From the NCBI GenBank assembly GCA_021787255.1, contig JAJYMD010000469.1:1-5018 (forward strand): a stretch of DNA of 5,018 bases, written 5' to 3'. This DNA comes from Actinomycetes bacterium. GTDB lineage: Bacteria; Actinomycetota; Acidimicrobiia; Acidimicrobiales; RAAP-2. The notes under the pieces are model-generated. The model searched no databases. It worked only from the letters and a program-made list of their open reading frames with translations, and was not told the origin of the DNA. Positions 1 through 5,018 of the stretch are shown piece after piece. Each line of letters begins with the position of its first letter. The first letter of the stretch is position 1. Position numbers and translations under genes: made by a program.

Positions 1-464
1 TCGTCGACGCGGACGCGCTCTTCGCGCTCGGCGACTCCGCCTCTGCGCGCGCCGTCGTCGGCGGTCGGCCGGTGGTGGTGACTCCCCACGACGGCGAGTA
101 CGCGCCGCTGGCAGGCGGACCCCCTGGCGACGACCGTGTCGCGGCCGCACGGCGTCTCGCCGGCGCGCTCGGCGCCGTCGCGCTGGTGAAGGGGTCGCTG
201 ACCGCGGTCGCCTCCCCCGACGGCGAGGTGCGGCTGTCCGCGTCCGGGAGCGCTCGCTTGGCGACCGCAGGCACCGGCGACGTGCTGTCAGGGGTGGTCG
301 GCGCGTTCCTCGCGCGCGGCGTGGCTCCGCTCGACGCCGCCGCGCTCGCCGCCCACGTCCATGGGCGCGCCGCGTCGGACGGGCCTGCGGAGGGGCTCGT
401 GTCCGGCGACCTCCCGCGGCTGATCTCGGCGCGCCTGTCCGCCGTTCTCGAGGTCCCCTCCTGA
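1..464 (+). CDS. nnrD: ADP-dependent NAD(P)H-hydrate dehydratase, C-terminal part (5' end outside window)
   Basis: This is the end of a carbohydrate-kinase-like (ribokinase superfamily) NAD(P)HX dehydratase. The enzyme uses ADP or ATP to convert damaged, hydrated NAD(P)H back to NAD(P)H in the cytosol. The frame is open from the left edge (first full codon at base 3). Visible family motifs, in order, are VDADAL (3-20), TPHDGEY (81-101), VKGS (186-197), and the nucleotide-binding/catalytic GTGDVLSG (270-293), whose Asp (279-281) is the expected catalytic base. A GLVSGDLPRLI-type C-terminus follows. About 153 residues are visible. Whether the protein also carries the N-terminal epimerase domain (bifunctional Nnr) cannot be seen. 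An internal ATG/GTG could be mistaken for a start, but the DADAL motif upstream shows the gene begins before the window. Its TGA shares one base with the ATG of alanine racemase, so the two are probably co-translated. Confidence 0.93.
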   Translation, partial: VDADALFALGDSASARAVVGGRPVVVTPHDGEYAPLAGGPPGDDRVAAARRLAGALGAVALVKGSLTAVASPDGEVRLSASGSARLATAGTGDVLSGVVGAFLARGVAPLDAAALAAHVHGRAASDGPAEGLVSGDLPRLISARLSAVLEVPS

Positions 465-1666
465 TGGTCGCGTGTCGGATGCGCCCCGCCTGGGCGGAGG
501 TGGACCTCGACGCGCTGGGACAGAACCTGGCAGTCCTCCGGCGCCGCGCCGCCCCCGCAGCGCTGTGCGCGGTGGTGAAGGCGGACGCGTACGGCCACGG
601 GGCGGTGCAGGTGGCGCGTGCGGCGATCGCGTCGGGAGCGGCCGGGCTCGCGGTGGCGGCCGTCGACGAGGGGGTCGAGCTGCGCGAGCACGGCGTCGAC
701 GCGCCGGTCCTCGTGCTCTCCGAGGCGGCGCCCGGTGCCGAGGAGGCGCTGGTGCGCGCCGGGCTCAGCGCGACGGTGACGACGCGCGCGGGGCTGGAGG
801 CGCTCGCGGCCGCGGCGAGGCGGACGGGCGCCCGCGCGCGCGTCCACCTGAAGGTGGACACCGGCATGCACCGCGTCGGCGTCCTGCCCGAGCACGCCGG
901 CGAGCTCGTGGAGGCGGCCGAGGGGGAGCCTGCGGTCGAGGTCGAGGCGGTGTGGACGCATCTCGCGGTGGCTGACGGGACGACCGACGCCGACCGGGCC
1001 TTCACCGCGCTCCAGCTCGAGCGGTTCGACGAGGTGGTCGCCACCCTGGGCACCCGGCCGCGGCTGCGCCACGCCGCCAACACCGCGGGCGCGCTCGCGT
1101 GGCCCGCCGCGCGCTACGACATGGTGCGCTGCGGCATCGGCTTGTACGGCTACGCGCCCTCCCGGTCCATGGCCGACGGCGGTGCCGGGGCCGACCTCGC
1201 GTCGGTCCTGGGCGAGCTTCGGCCGGTCCTCGCGCTCAAGGCGCGCGTCAGCGAGGTTCGTGAGCTCGAGGCCGGCGCGCGCCCCTCCTACGGGCGTCGC
1301 CGCGCGCTCTTCGAGCGGGGCGTCGTCGCGACCGTCCCGATCGGCTACGCCGACGGGGTGCCGCGTCGCCTCTTCGAGGCCGGCTGCCCTGTCCTCGTCG
1401 GTGGTCGCCGCCGCCCGCTCGCAGGTGCCGTGACGATGGACCAGCTGATGGTCGACTGCGGCCCGGGGGCCGAGGTCGGCCCGGGCGACGAGGTCGTGCT
1501 CATCGGCCGCCAGGGTGGCGAGGAGATCACCGCGGCGGACTGGGCGGCGTGCCTCGGGACCATTCCCTACGAGGTGCTCTGTGGCATCGGGCCGCGCGTG
1601 CCGCGCGTCTACGCCGGCCGAGCCGGCGACGGTGCCGGTGCCGGTGGTGGCGACGGGGCGATGTGA
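464..1666 (+). CDS. alr: Alanine racemase (PLP-dependent)
   Basis: This cytosolic fold-type III PLP enzyme interconverts L- and D-alanine and supplies D-Ala for peptidoglycan. The N-terminal TIM barrel opens with RPAWAEVDLDAL. VVKADAYGHG contains the PLP-binding catalytic Lys39, KVDTGMHRVG lies near residues 130-140, and HAANTAGAL follows. The C-terminal beta domain has PSYG with the second catalytic base Tyr276, then PIGYADGVPR and the TMDQ motif (Met325-Gln327). The 400 residues are slightly longer than usual, because of a Gly/Ala/Asp-rich tail (about residues 384-400) after the normal end near RVY. The start is ATG 464, overlapping the upstream TGA as TGATG, with GAGGT (450-454) as a plausible ribosome binding site. 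An in-frame ATG at 479 (Met6) is an alternative start just before the conserved region. The stop overlaps the next gene by four bases. Confidence 0.96.
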   Translation: MVACRMRPAWAEVDLDALGQNLAVLRRRAAPAALCAVVKADAYGHGAVQVARAAIASGAAGLAVAAVDEGVELREHGVDAPVLVLSEAAPGAEEALVRAGLSATVTTRAGLEALAAAARRTGARARVHLKVDTGMHRVGVLPEHAGELVEAAEGEPAVEVEAVWTHLAVADGTTDADRAFTALQLERFDEVVATLGTRPRLRHAANTAGALAWPAARYDMVRCGIGLYGYAPSRSMADGGAGADLASVLGELRPVLALKARVSEVRELEAGARPSYGRRRALFERGVVATVPIGYADGVPRRLFEAGCPVLVGGRRRPLAGAVTMDQLMVDCGPGAEVGPGDEVVLIGRQGGEEITAADWAACLGTIPYEVLCGIGPRVPRVYAGRAGDGAGAGGGDGAM

Positions 1667-2613
1667 AGCTACGCCGATGCGCTGTCGCGTGCGCCGGCGT
1701 CGCAGGCGGTGCCGGCCTGCTCTACCTGCTCCAGCGGGCCGCGGCCCGACGCTGGCGGGCGAGCGCCGACGAGCTCGCGGCAGCGGGGCTGTCTCTCCCG
1801 GCCGACCTTCGCCACCGGTTCGTCGCGACGAGCGACGGCGGCCGCATCCACGTCGTCGAGCGAGGGGAGGGGCCGACTTTCGTCCTCGTGCACGGCATCA
1901 TGCTCACCGTCGCGACCTGGGCGCCGCAGCTGCGCGGGCTCAACGGGCGCATCGTCGCCATCAGCCAGCGTGGCCACGGCCAGTCCCGTGCGGGGAGCGA
2001 GGGCTACACGCTCGAGCGCCTCGCGGCCGATCTCGCCGAGGTGCTCGACGATCTCGACGTGCGCGACGCGGTCCTGGTGGGCCACTCCATGGGCGGGATG
2101 GTCTCCCTGCTCCTCGCGCTGTCCCGCCCCGAGGAGCTCGCTCGGCACGTCCGGCGGCTGGTGCTCGTCGCCACCACGCCCGGCCCGATCGTCGCCCCGC
2201 GGCTCGCCGCGCTCGCCGCCGCCGCTGCGACGCACGCGCTGAGCGGCGCCGAGCGGCGGGGCCGCGGGCCGTTGCCGAGGGCGGCGACCGTCTGGGCCTC
2301 AAGGACGGCCTTCGGCGCCTCTGCGTCCCGCCCTGACGTGGAGCTCCTCCGCGGGATGCTCGACTCGATGTCGCCGGGCCCGCTCGCAGCGCTGCTGCCG
2401 CACCTTCTCGCGTTCGACGTGCGCGACCGGCTGGGGGCGATCGCGCTGCCGGTGCACGTCGTGGTGGGGAATCGTGACGTGCTGACGCCCCAGCGCGAGG
2501 CGCGGAAGATCGCCGAAGGCGTGCCCGGTGCCCGCCTCACCGTGCTGGCCGGGTGCGGCCACATGGTGATGCTCGAGCGTGCCGAGGCGTTGCGCGACCT
2601 TTTGGCCCGATGA
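1663..2613 (+). CDS. Alpha/beta hydrolase with hydrophobic N-terminus
   Basis: A 316-residue alpha/beta-hydrolase-fold protein; the substrate cannot be told from sequence. From GTG 1663 the N-terminus is a basic KLRR followed by a hydrophobic stretch (about residues 6-23) ending LLYLLQ, then an Arg-rich segment. This suggests a membrane anchor or signal-anchor rather than a cleaved signal. The hydrolase domain starts near residue 52. HG (77-78) is the likely oxyanion-hole motif, followed by QRGHGQS (102-108). The nucleophile elbow is GHSMGG with Ser142, the acid is Asp272 in VVVGNRD, and the base is His300 in GCGHMVM, so the triad is complete. A helical cap of roughly residues 165-250 lies between. 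I chose GTG 1663 because it gives the GTGA overlap with the alr stop. The frame is open upstream to an ATG at 1549, but that lies deep inside alr. An esterase-type hydrolase at this spot between alr and tsaE is common in actinobacteria. Confidence 0.88.
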   Translation: MKLRRCAVACAGVAGGAGLLYLLQRAAARRWRASADELAAAGLSLPADLRHRFVATSDGGRIHVVERGEGPTFVLVHGIMLTVATWAPQLRGLNGRIVAISQRGHGQSRAGSEGYTLERLAADLAEVLDDLDVRDAVLVGHSMGGMVSLLLALSRPEELARHVRRLVLVATTPGPIVAPRLAALAAAAATHALSGAERRGRGPLPRAATVWASRTAFGASASRPDVELLRGMLDSMSPGPLAALLPHLLAFDVRDRLGAIALPVHVVVGNRDVLTPQREARKIAEGVPGARLTVLAGCGHMVMLERAEALRDLLAR

Positions 2614-2629
2614 CGCGCACGCCCCAGGT

Positions 2630-2659
2630 CGGATGCTCGGAGGCGGGCGGTAGCATCCG
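2630..2659. repeat. 8-bp perfect inverted repeat upstream of the uracil-DNA glycosylase gene
   Basis: CGGATGCT (2630-2637) is exactly reverse-complemented by AGCATCCG (2652-2659), with a 14-base G-rich spacer. The right arm overlaps the candidate -10 hexamer, so a regulator bound here would compete with RNA polymerase. It could also fold as a short hairpin, but there is no T-run, so it does not look like an intrinsic terminator of the hydrolase gene. An 8-bp match can arise by chance in such GC-rich DNA. Confidence 0.45.
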
Positions 2660-2662
2660 CCG
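2651..2662 (+). promoter_or_regulatory. Candidate -10 element for leaderless transcription of the glycosylase gene
   Basis: TAGCAT (2651-2656) fits the actinobacterial TANNNT -10 consensus. It ends six bases before GTG 2663, the spacing expected if transcription starts at the start codon itself. No Shine-Dalgarno lies at a usable distance: the nearest GGAGG (2639-2643) is 19 bases upstream. No convincing -35 hexamer is visible (about 2628-2633 reads GTCGGA). This would make the glycosylase and the t6A genes a transcription unit separate from dehydratase-alr-hydrolase. It is inferred from spacing only. Confidence 0.4.
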
Positions 2663-3244
2663 GTGGCCCTTCGGATGAGCCCGGCGGAAGCGCTCGCGCT
2701 CTTGCGCGAGCGCGCGCTCGTGTGCGCTCGCTGCCCGCTCGCCGCCGGTCGGACCCAAGTCGTGTTCGGAGTGGGGAACCCCGCGGCGGACCTCATGTTC
2801 GTCGGAGAGGCGCCCGGACGCGAAGAGGACCTCCGAGGAGAGCCGTTCGTCGGGCGCTCCGGGAAGCTGCTCGACCTCCTGGCGCGCCAGGAGATCGGCG
2901 TCGCACGCGAGGAGTGCTACATCGCGAACGTGGTGATGTGCCGGCCGCCGGGCAACCGGGACCCGCTCCCCGAGGAGATCGAGGCGTGCCGGCCCTACCT
3001 CGAGGACCAGATCGACCTCGTCGCGCCGAAGGTGGTGGTGACCCTCGGCAACTTCGCGACGAAGACCCTGCTTGCGACGACCGAAGGCATCGGGAGGATG
3101 CGGGGCCGCGCCTATCCGTTCCGCGGGGCGCACCTCGTCCCCACCTACCACCCGGCGGCGGCGCTGCGCGGCGGGAGCGAGGTCGTCGCGGAGATGAGGG
3201 CGGACTTCGTGCGTGCAAAGGCGCTCCTGGGCGACCCCCGATGA
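2663..3244 (+). CDS. Family 4 uracil-DNA glycosylase (iron-sulfur type)
   Basis: This base-excision-repair enzyme removes uracil from DNA after cytosine deamination or dUTP misincorporation. The 193 residues match family 4 (UDGa) length. The 4Fe-4S ligands are Cys21 and Cys24 (CARC), Cys93 (in [11 protein letters not shown]) and Cys109 (EACRPYL), with the family spacing of about 15 residues between the last two. The active-site motif 1 is GEAPG (48-52), leading into [12 protein letters not shown]. The C-terminal His motif appears as [13 protein letters not shown], rather than GEQPG with an inserted Arg-rich loop, argues against the covalently DNA-linking UDGX subgroup. Start GTG 2663 has no Shine-Dalgarno but sits where a leaderless transcript would begin. 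ATG 2675 (Met5) is the alternative. The TGA at 3242-3244 is in frame with downstream tsaE, 30 bases away. A DNA-repair gene inside an alr/t6A cluster is the odd member here. Confidence 0.93.
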   Translation: MALRMSPAEALALLRERALVCARCPLAAGRTQVVFGVGNPAADLMFVGEAPGREEDLRGEPFVGRSGKLLDLLARQEIGVAREECYIANVVMCRPPGNRDPLPEEIEACRPYLEDQIDLVAPKVVVTLGNFATKTLLATTEGIGRMRGRAYPFRGAHLVPTYHPAAALRGGSEVVAEMRADFVRAKALLGDPR

Positions 3245-3274
3245 CCGCGAGGCCCTCGCCGGCACGGTGCTGAC

Positions 3275-3799
3275 GTGGCCTGGTCGCTCAGCGTGCGCAC
3301 CGCGTCGCCCGACGCCACCCGCGAGGTGGCGGCGCGTCTCGCCGGGGTAGCGCGCCGCGGGGACGTGATCGTGCTCCAGGGCGACCTCGGCGCCGGGAAG
3401 ACCACGTTCGCCCAGGGGTTCGCGCGCGGGCTCGGGGTGGCGGGACCGGTCACGAGCCCCACGTTCACGCTCGTCCGCCAGTACCCCTGCGCGCTCGGCC
3501 AGCTGGTCCACGTCGACGTCTACCGCCTCGACCATCTCGCCGAGGTGGCGGACCTCGGTCTCGGGGACCTCGTGGAGGACGGGGTGGTGCTCGTCGAGTG
3601 GGGCGACGTCGCGCGCCGCGCGCTCGGAACGGTGACGTTCACGGTCGCGATCTCCCGGACGCACGGAGGCGCCTCGGCACGGACGTGCGAGCCGGGAGCT
3701 CGCGACGACGACCGGGTGCTCACGGTCCGCGCCGACGACGAGACGCGGCGCGCAGAGGTCGCGGCTGCCTTGGCCAGCAGCACGACAGGGGCTGCGTGA
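3275..3799 (+). CDS. tsaE: tRNA t6A biosynthesis ATPase TsaE
   Basis: A P-loop ATPase that works with TsaB and TsaD to form N6-threonylcarbamoyladenosine at position 37 of ANN-decoding tRNAs, acting to reset the TsaBD complex. The 174 residues contain Walker A GDLGAGKT (36-43, Lys42/Thr43). TSPTFTLV (60-67), HVDVYRLD (79-86, with the Asp81 expected to support Mg/ATP) and VLVEWGD (105-111) follow. The C-terminal third is less conserved and runs slightly past the usual length of around 150. GTG 3275 is the only upstream start that keeps the conserved WSLSVRTASPDATR opening, since the frame is closed by the glycosylase stop at 3242-3244. No good Shine-Dalgarno is seen, so initiation may depend on coupling. 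The stop overlaps tsaB by one base (TGATG). Confidence 0.94.
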   Translation: MAWSLSVRTASPDATREVAARLAGVARRGDVIVLQGDLGAGKTTFAQGFARGLGVAGPVTSPTFTLVRQYPCALGQLVHVDVYRLDHLAEVADLGLGDLVEDGVVLVEWGDVARRALGTVTFTVAISRTHGGASARTCEPGARDDDRVLTVRADDETRRAEVAAALASSTTGAA

Positions 3800-4473
3800 T
3801 GCTGCTCGGGATCGAGACCGCGGCCGGGCTCGTAGGGGTCGCGCTCGGCGACGGCGGCGGCCCGCTCGCCGGCGTGTGGCTGCGCGGGGAACGCAGGCAC
3901 GCCGAGGCGCTCGCGCCGGCGATCGACCACGTCCTTGCGCAGGCGGGCGCCTCGCTCGCCGACGTCGAGGCGATCGCGCTCGACGTGGGCCCCGGGCTCT
4001 TCACCGGGCTGCGCGTGGGCGTGGCAACCGCCCAGGGGCTCGCAGAGGGGCTGGGCGTCGGGGTCGTCGAAGTGACCAGCGTGGACGTGCTCGCCCGCGA
4101 GGTCTACGACGCGGGGTTCGAGGGCCCGGTCGCCGCCGTGGTCGACGCCCGCCGCACAGAGGTGTTCGCAGCCCGCTACGGCGGGCCCGGCACACCGTCG
4201 GAGCCGGCCGTGCGCGACACGCCCGCGGCCCTGGCCGGGAAGCTCGCGGAGTTGCCCGGCACGCTCCTCGTGGGCACCGGCGCGCACCGCTACCGGACCG
4301 TCTTCGCCGACGCCGGGCTGCGGGTCGCCGCCGTGCGGGAGCCCTCCCCGGCCGTCCTCGTCTCGATCGCCGCCTCCCGGCTGGCCGCGGGCGCGCGCGG
4401 CGTGCCTGCCGGGTCGGTGCGACCCGTGTACCTGCGCGCCGCGGATGCACGGATCAACTGGGTGCGGCGGTGA
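3799..4473 (+). CDS. tsaB: tRNA t6A biosynthesis scaffold protein TsaB
   Basis: TsaB is the ASKHA-fold, non-catalytic partner that dimerises with TsaD and recruits TsaE for t6A formation. The 224 residues begin MLLGIETAAG, the N-terminal strand-loop of the fold. RRHAEALAPAI (32-42) matches the HxE-L-P-I region shared with TsaD. DVGPGLFTGLRVGVATAQGLA (62-82) is the signature segment, with Leu67 where Ser is often found. A VVDARRTEVFAARY segment follows near residue 114. Start ATG 3799 sits seven bases after AGGGG (3787-3791) and overlaps the tsaE TGA. The adjacent in-frame GTG 3796 would give one extra residue and a four-base overlap, but is closer than ideal to the ribosome binding site. It is not fused to the following acetyltransferase, as happens in some bacteria; the two genes overlap by four bases. 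Confidence 0.94.
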   Translation: MLLGIETAAGLVGVALGDGGGPLAGVWLRGERRHAEALAPAIDHVLAQAGASLADVEAIALDVGPGLFTGLRVGVATAQGLAEGLGVGVVEVTSVDVLAREVYDAGFEGPVAAVVDARRTEVFAARYGGPGTPSEPAVRDTPAALAGKLAELPGTLLVGTGAHRYRTVFADAGLRVAAVREPSPAVLVSIAASRLAAGARGVPAGSVRPVYLRAADARINWVRR

Positions 4474-4973
4474 TCGAGCTCGTGCGCATGCGTCGCCGCG
4501 ACCTGCGGCGGGTGATGGCGATCGAGCAGGCGGTCTTCCCCGAGCCCTGGAGCCACGGCGTCTTCGTCTCCGAGTTGTCGCTCCGGACGGGGAGGGCCTA
4601 CCGGGTGGCGCGCATCGGGAGGGAGACGGTCGGCTACGTCGGCATGATGTTCGTCGACGAGGAGGCGCACGTGACCACGGTGGCTGTCGCGCCGGAGCAC
4701 CAACGACGCGGTGTGGGCACCCAGATCATGCTCGGGGCGATGCGCATCGCCCTCGAGAAGGGCGCACGCCACGTCTCCCTCGAGGTCGCGGTGGGCAACA
4801 AGCGGGCCCAGGCGCTCTACCGGCGCTTCGGGTTCGTGCCCGTCGGGGTCCGGAAGGGCTATTACCAGCTGACCGGGGAGGACGCCTTCGTCATGTGGGC
4901 CTACGACATCGACTCTGGCGCCTACCACGAGCGGCTCGCACGGATCGAAGAGGAGGAGGCGCGGCGCACGTGA
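4470..4973 (+). CDS. rimI: RimI-type GNAT N-acetyltransferase
   Basis: A GNAT-fold acetyltransferase that, by family, acetylates protein N-termini. Ribosomal protein S18 is the classical substrate, but actinobacterial RimI is thought to be broader. The 167 residues from GTG 4470 show IEQAVFPEPW (18-27), the substrate-side helix, then VTTVAVAP (68-75), the beta4 strand. Acetyl-CoA pyrophosphate loop QRRGVG (78-83) follows, then LEVAVGN (104-110). Asn110 and Tyr117 (in AQALYRRFGF) and the YY at 131-132 are the conserved CoA/catalytic positions. The usual LEVR Arg is Ala107 here. The C-terminus runs beyond a minimal RimI into an acidic EEEEARR end, whose codons also form the tsaD ribosome binding site. 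The start is chosen from the GTGA overlap with tsaB; an internal ATG (4488) would clip the first strand. Position between tsaB and tsaD supports the RimI name over a generic GNAT. Confidence 0.91.
   Translation: MIELVRMRRRDLRRVMAIEQAVFPEPWSHGVFVSELSLRTGRAYRVARIGRETVGYVGMMFVDEEAHVTTVAVAPEHQRRGVGTQIMLGAMRIALEKGARHVSLEVAVGNKRAQALYRRFGFVPVGVRKGYYQLTGEDAFVMWAYDIDSGAYHERLARIEEEEARRT
4951..4958 (+). promoter_or_regulatory. Strong ribosome binding site for tsaD inside rimI
   Basis: AGGAGGAG is a near-perfect Shine-Dalgarno, 11 bases before GTG 4970. It lies within the Glu-rich 3' end of rimI. It is the best such site in the window and fixes the GTG 4970 start of tsaD. Confidence 0.7.
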
Positions 4974-5018
4974 ACGTGCTCGGGATCGAGACGTCATGCG
5001 ACGAGACGGCTGCGGCGG
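4970..5018 (+). CDS. tsaD: tRNA N6-threonylcarbamoyltransferase TsaD, N-terminal fragment (runs off window)
   Basis: Only the first 16 codons plus one base are present, reading MNVLGIETSCDETAAA, the near-invariant N-terminus of TsaD (Kae1/YgjD family). TsaD transfers the threonylcarbamoyl group onto A37 of tRNA and is the catalytic subunit partnered by the upstream TsaB and TsaE. The metal-binding HxxxH motif lies beyond the window. GTG 4970 overlaps the rimI TGA by four bases (GTGA) and is preceded by a strong Shine-Dalgarno. The fragment is short, but the motif is so characteristic that the call is secure. Confidence 0.93.
   Translation, partial: MNVLGIETSCDETAAA

Noticed and set aside
1549..1662. 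Upstream ATG start for the alpha/beta hydrolase inside alr
   Set aside because: It would add 38 Arg-rich residues overlapping the coding end of alr; GTG 1663 gives a standard four-base overlap and a sensible hydrophobic N-terminus.
2630..2659. Intrinsic terminator after the hydrolase gene
   Set aside because: The inverted repeat has only eight paired bases, a 14-base loop and no following T-run.
2663..3244. Assignment of the glycosylase to the covalent UDGX subgroup
   Set aside because: Motif 1 reads GEAPG, not GEQPG, and I see no inserted Arg-rich loop of the UDGX type.
2537..3664. Long antisense open frame (375 codons) opposite the glycosylase and tsaE
   Set aside because: Translation is rich in Arg, His, Glu and Pro with no family motif, and it lies opposite two genes with intact catalytic motifs. 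Long spurious antisense frames are expected at this GC content.
3520..4287. Antisense open frame (255 codons) opposite tsaE and tsaB
   Set aside because: No recognisable domain and biased composition; the sense strand carries TsaE and TsaB signatures across the same bases.
3876..4469. Long 5' extension of the rimI frame across tsaB
   Set aside because: The extension is Arg/Gly-rich with no motif and lies out of frame within TsaB; RimI homology starts at GTG 4470.
1..5018. Mobile element, CRISPR array, tRNA/rRNA gene or novel defence system
   Set aside because: No transposase or integrase motif, terminal repeats, regularly spaced repeats or tRNA-like fold is visible, and almost all bases are accounted for by recognisable housekeeping genes.

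Overview
The window is very GC-rich, densely packed DNA with every real gene on the + strand. Gene order, frequent GTG starts, stop/start overlaps and strong G/C bias at third codon positions point to a high-GC actinobacterium. An uncultured or poorly known lineage such as Acidimicrobiia is my guess, but the sequence alone does not settle the class. Most other long open frames, including antisense ones, are GC-bias shadows.

Layout: (1) 1-464, the C-terminal part of an ADP/ATP-dependent NAD(P)H-hydrate dehydratase (metabolite repair), cut by the window edge. (2) 464-1666, alanine racemase (D-Ala for peptidoglycan). (3) 1663-2613, an alpha/beta hydrolase with a hydrophobic N-terminus and a complete Ser-Asp-His triad. 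(4) 2614-2662, the only clear intergenic gap before the second block. It carries an 8-bp inverted repeat overlapping a TANNNT-type -10 element placed for leaderless transcription of the next gene. (5) 2663-3244, a family 4 (Fe-S) uracil-DNA glycosylase. (6) 3275-5018, the t6A tRNA-modification block tsaE, tsaB, rimI and the first 16 codons of tsaD, which runs off the right edge.

How the genes fit together: TsaE, TsaB and TsaD make the universal t6A37 modification of ANN-decoding tRNAs. RimI is the N-acetyltransferase habitually encoded between tsaB and tsaD. The dehydratase-alr-hydrolase-tsaE-tsaB-rimI-tsaD order is a familiar actinobacterial arrangement. The less usual element is a DNA-repair glycosylase inserted between the hydrolase and tsaE, with a candidate promoter of its own that could drive the whole t6A block. 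I see no mobile element, CRISPR array, RNA gene or clearly novel system. The findings are mostly regulatory and organisational details of a housekeeping cluster.
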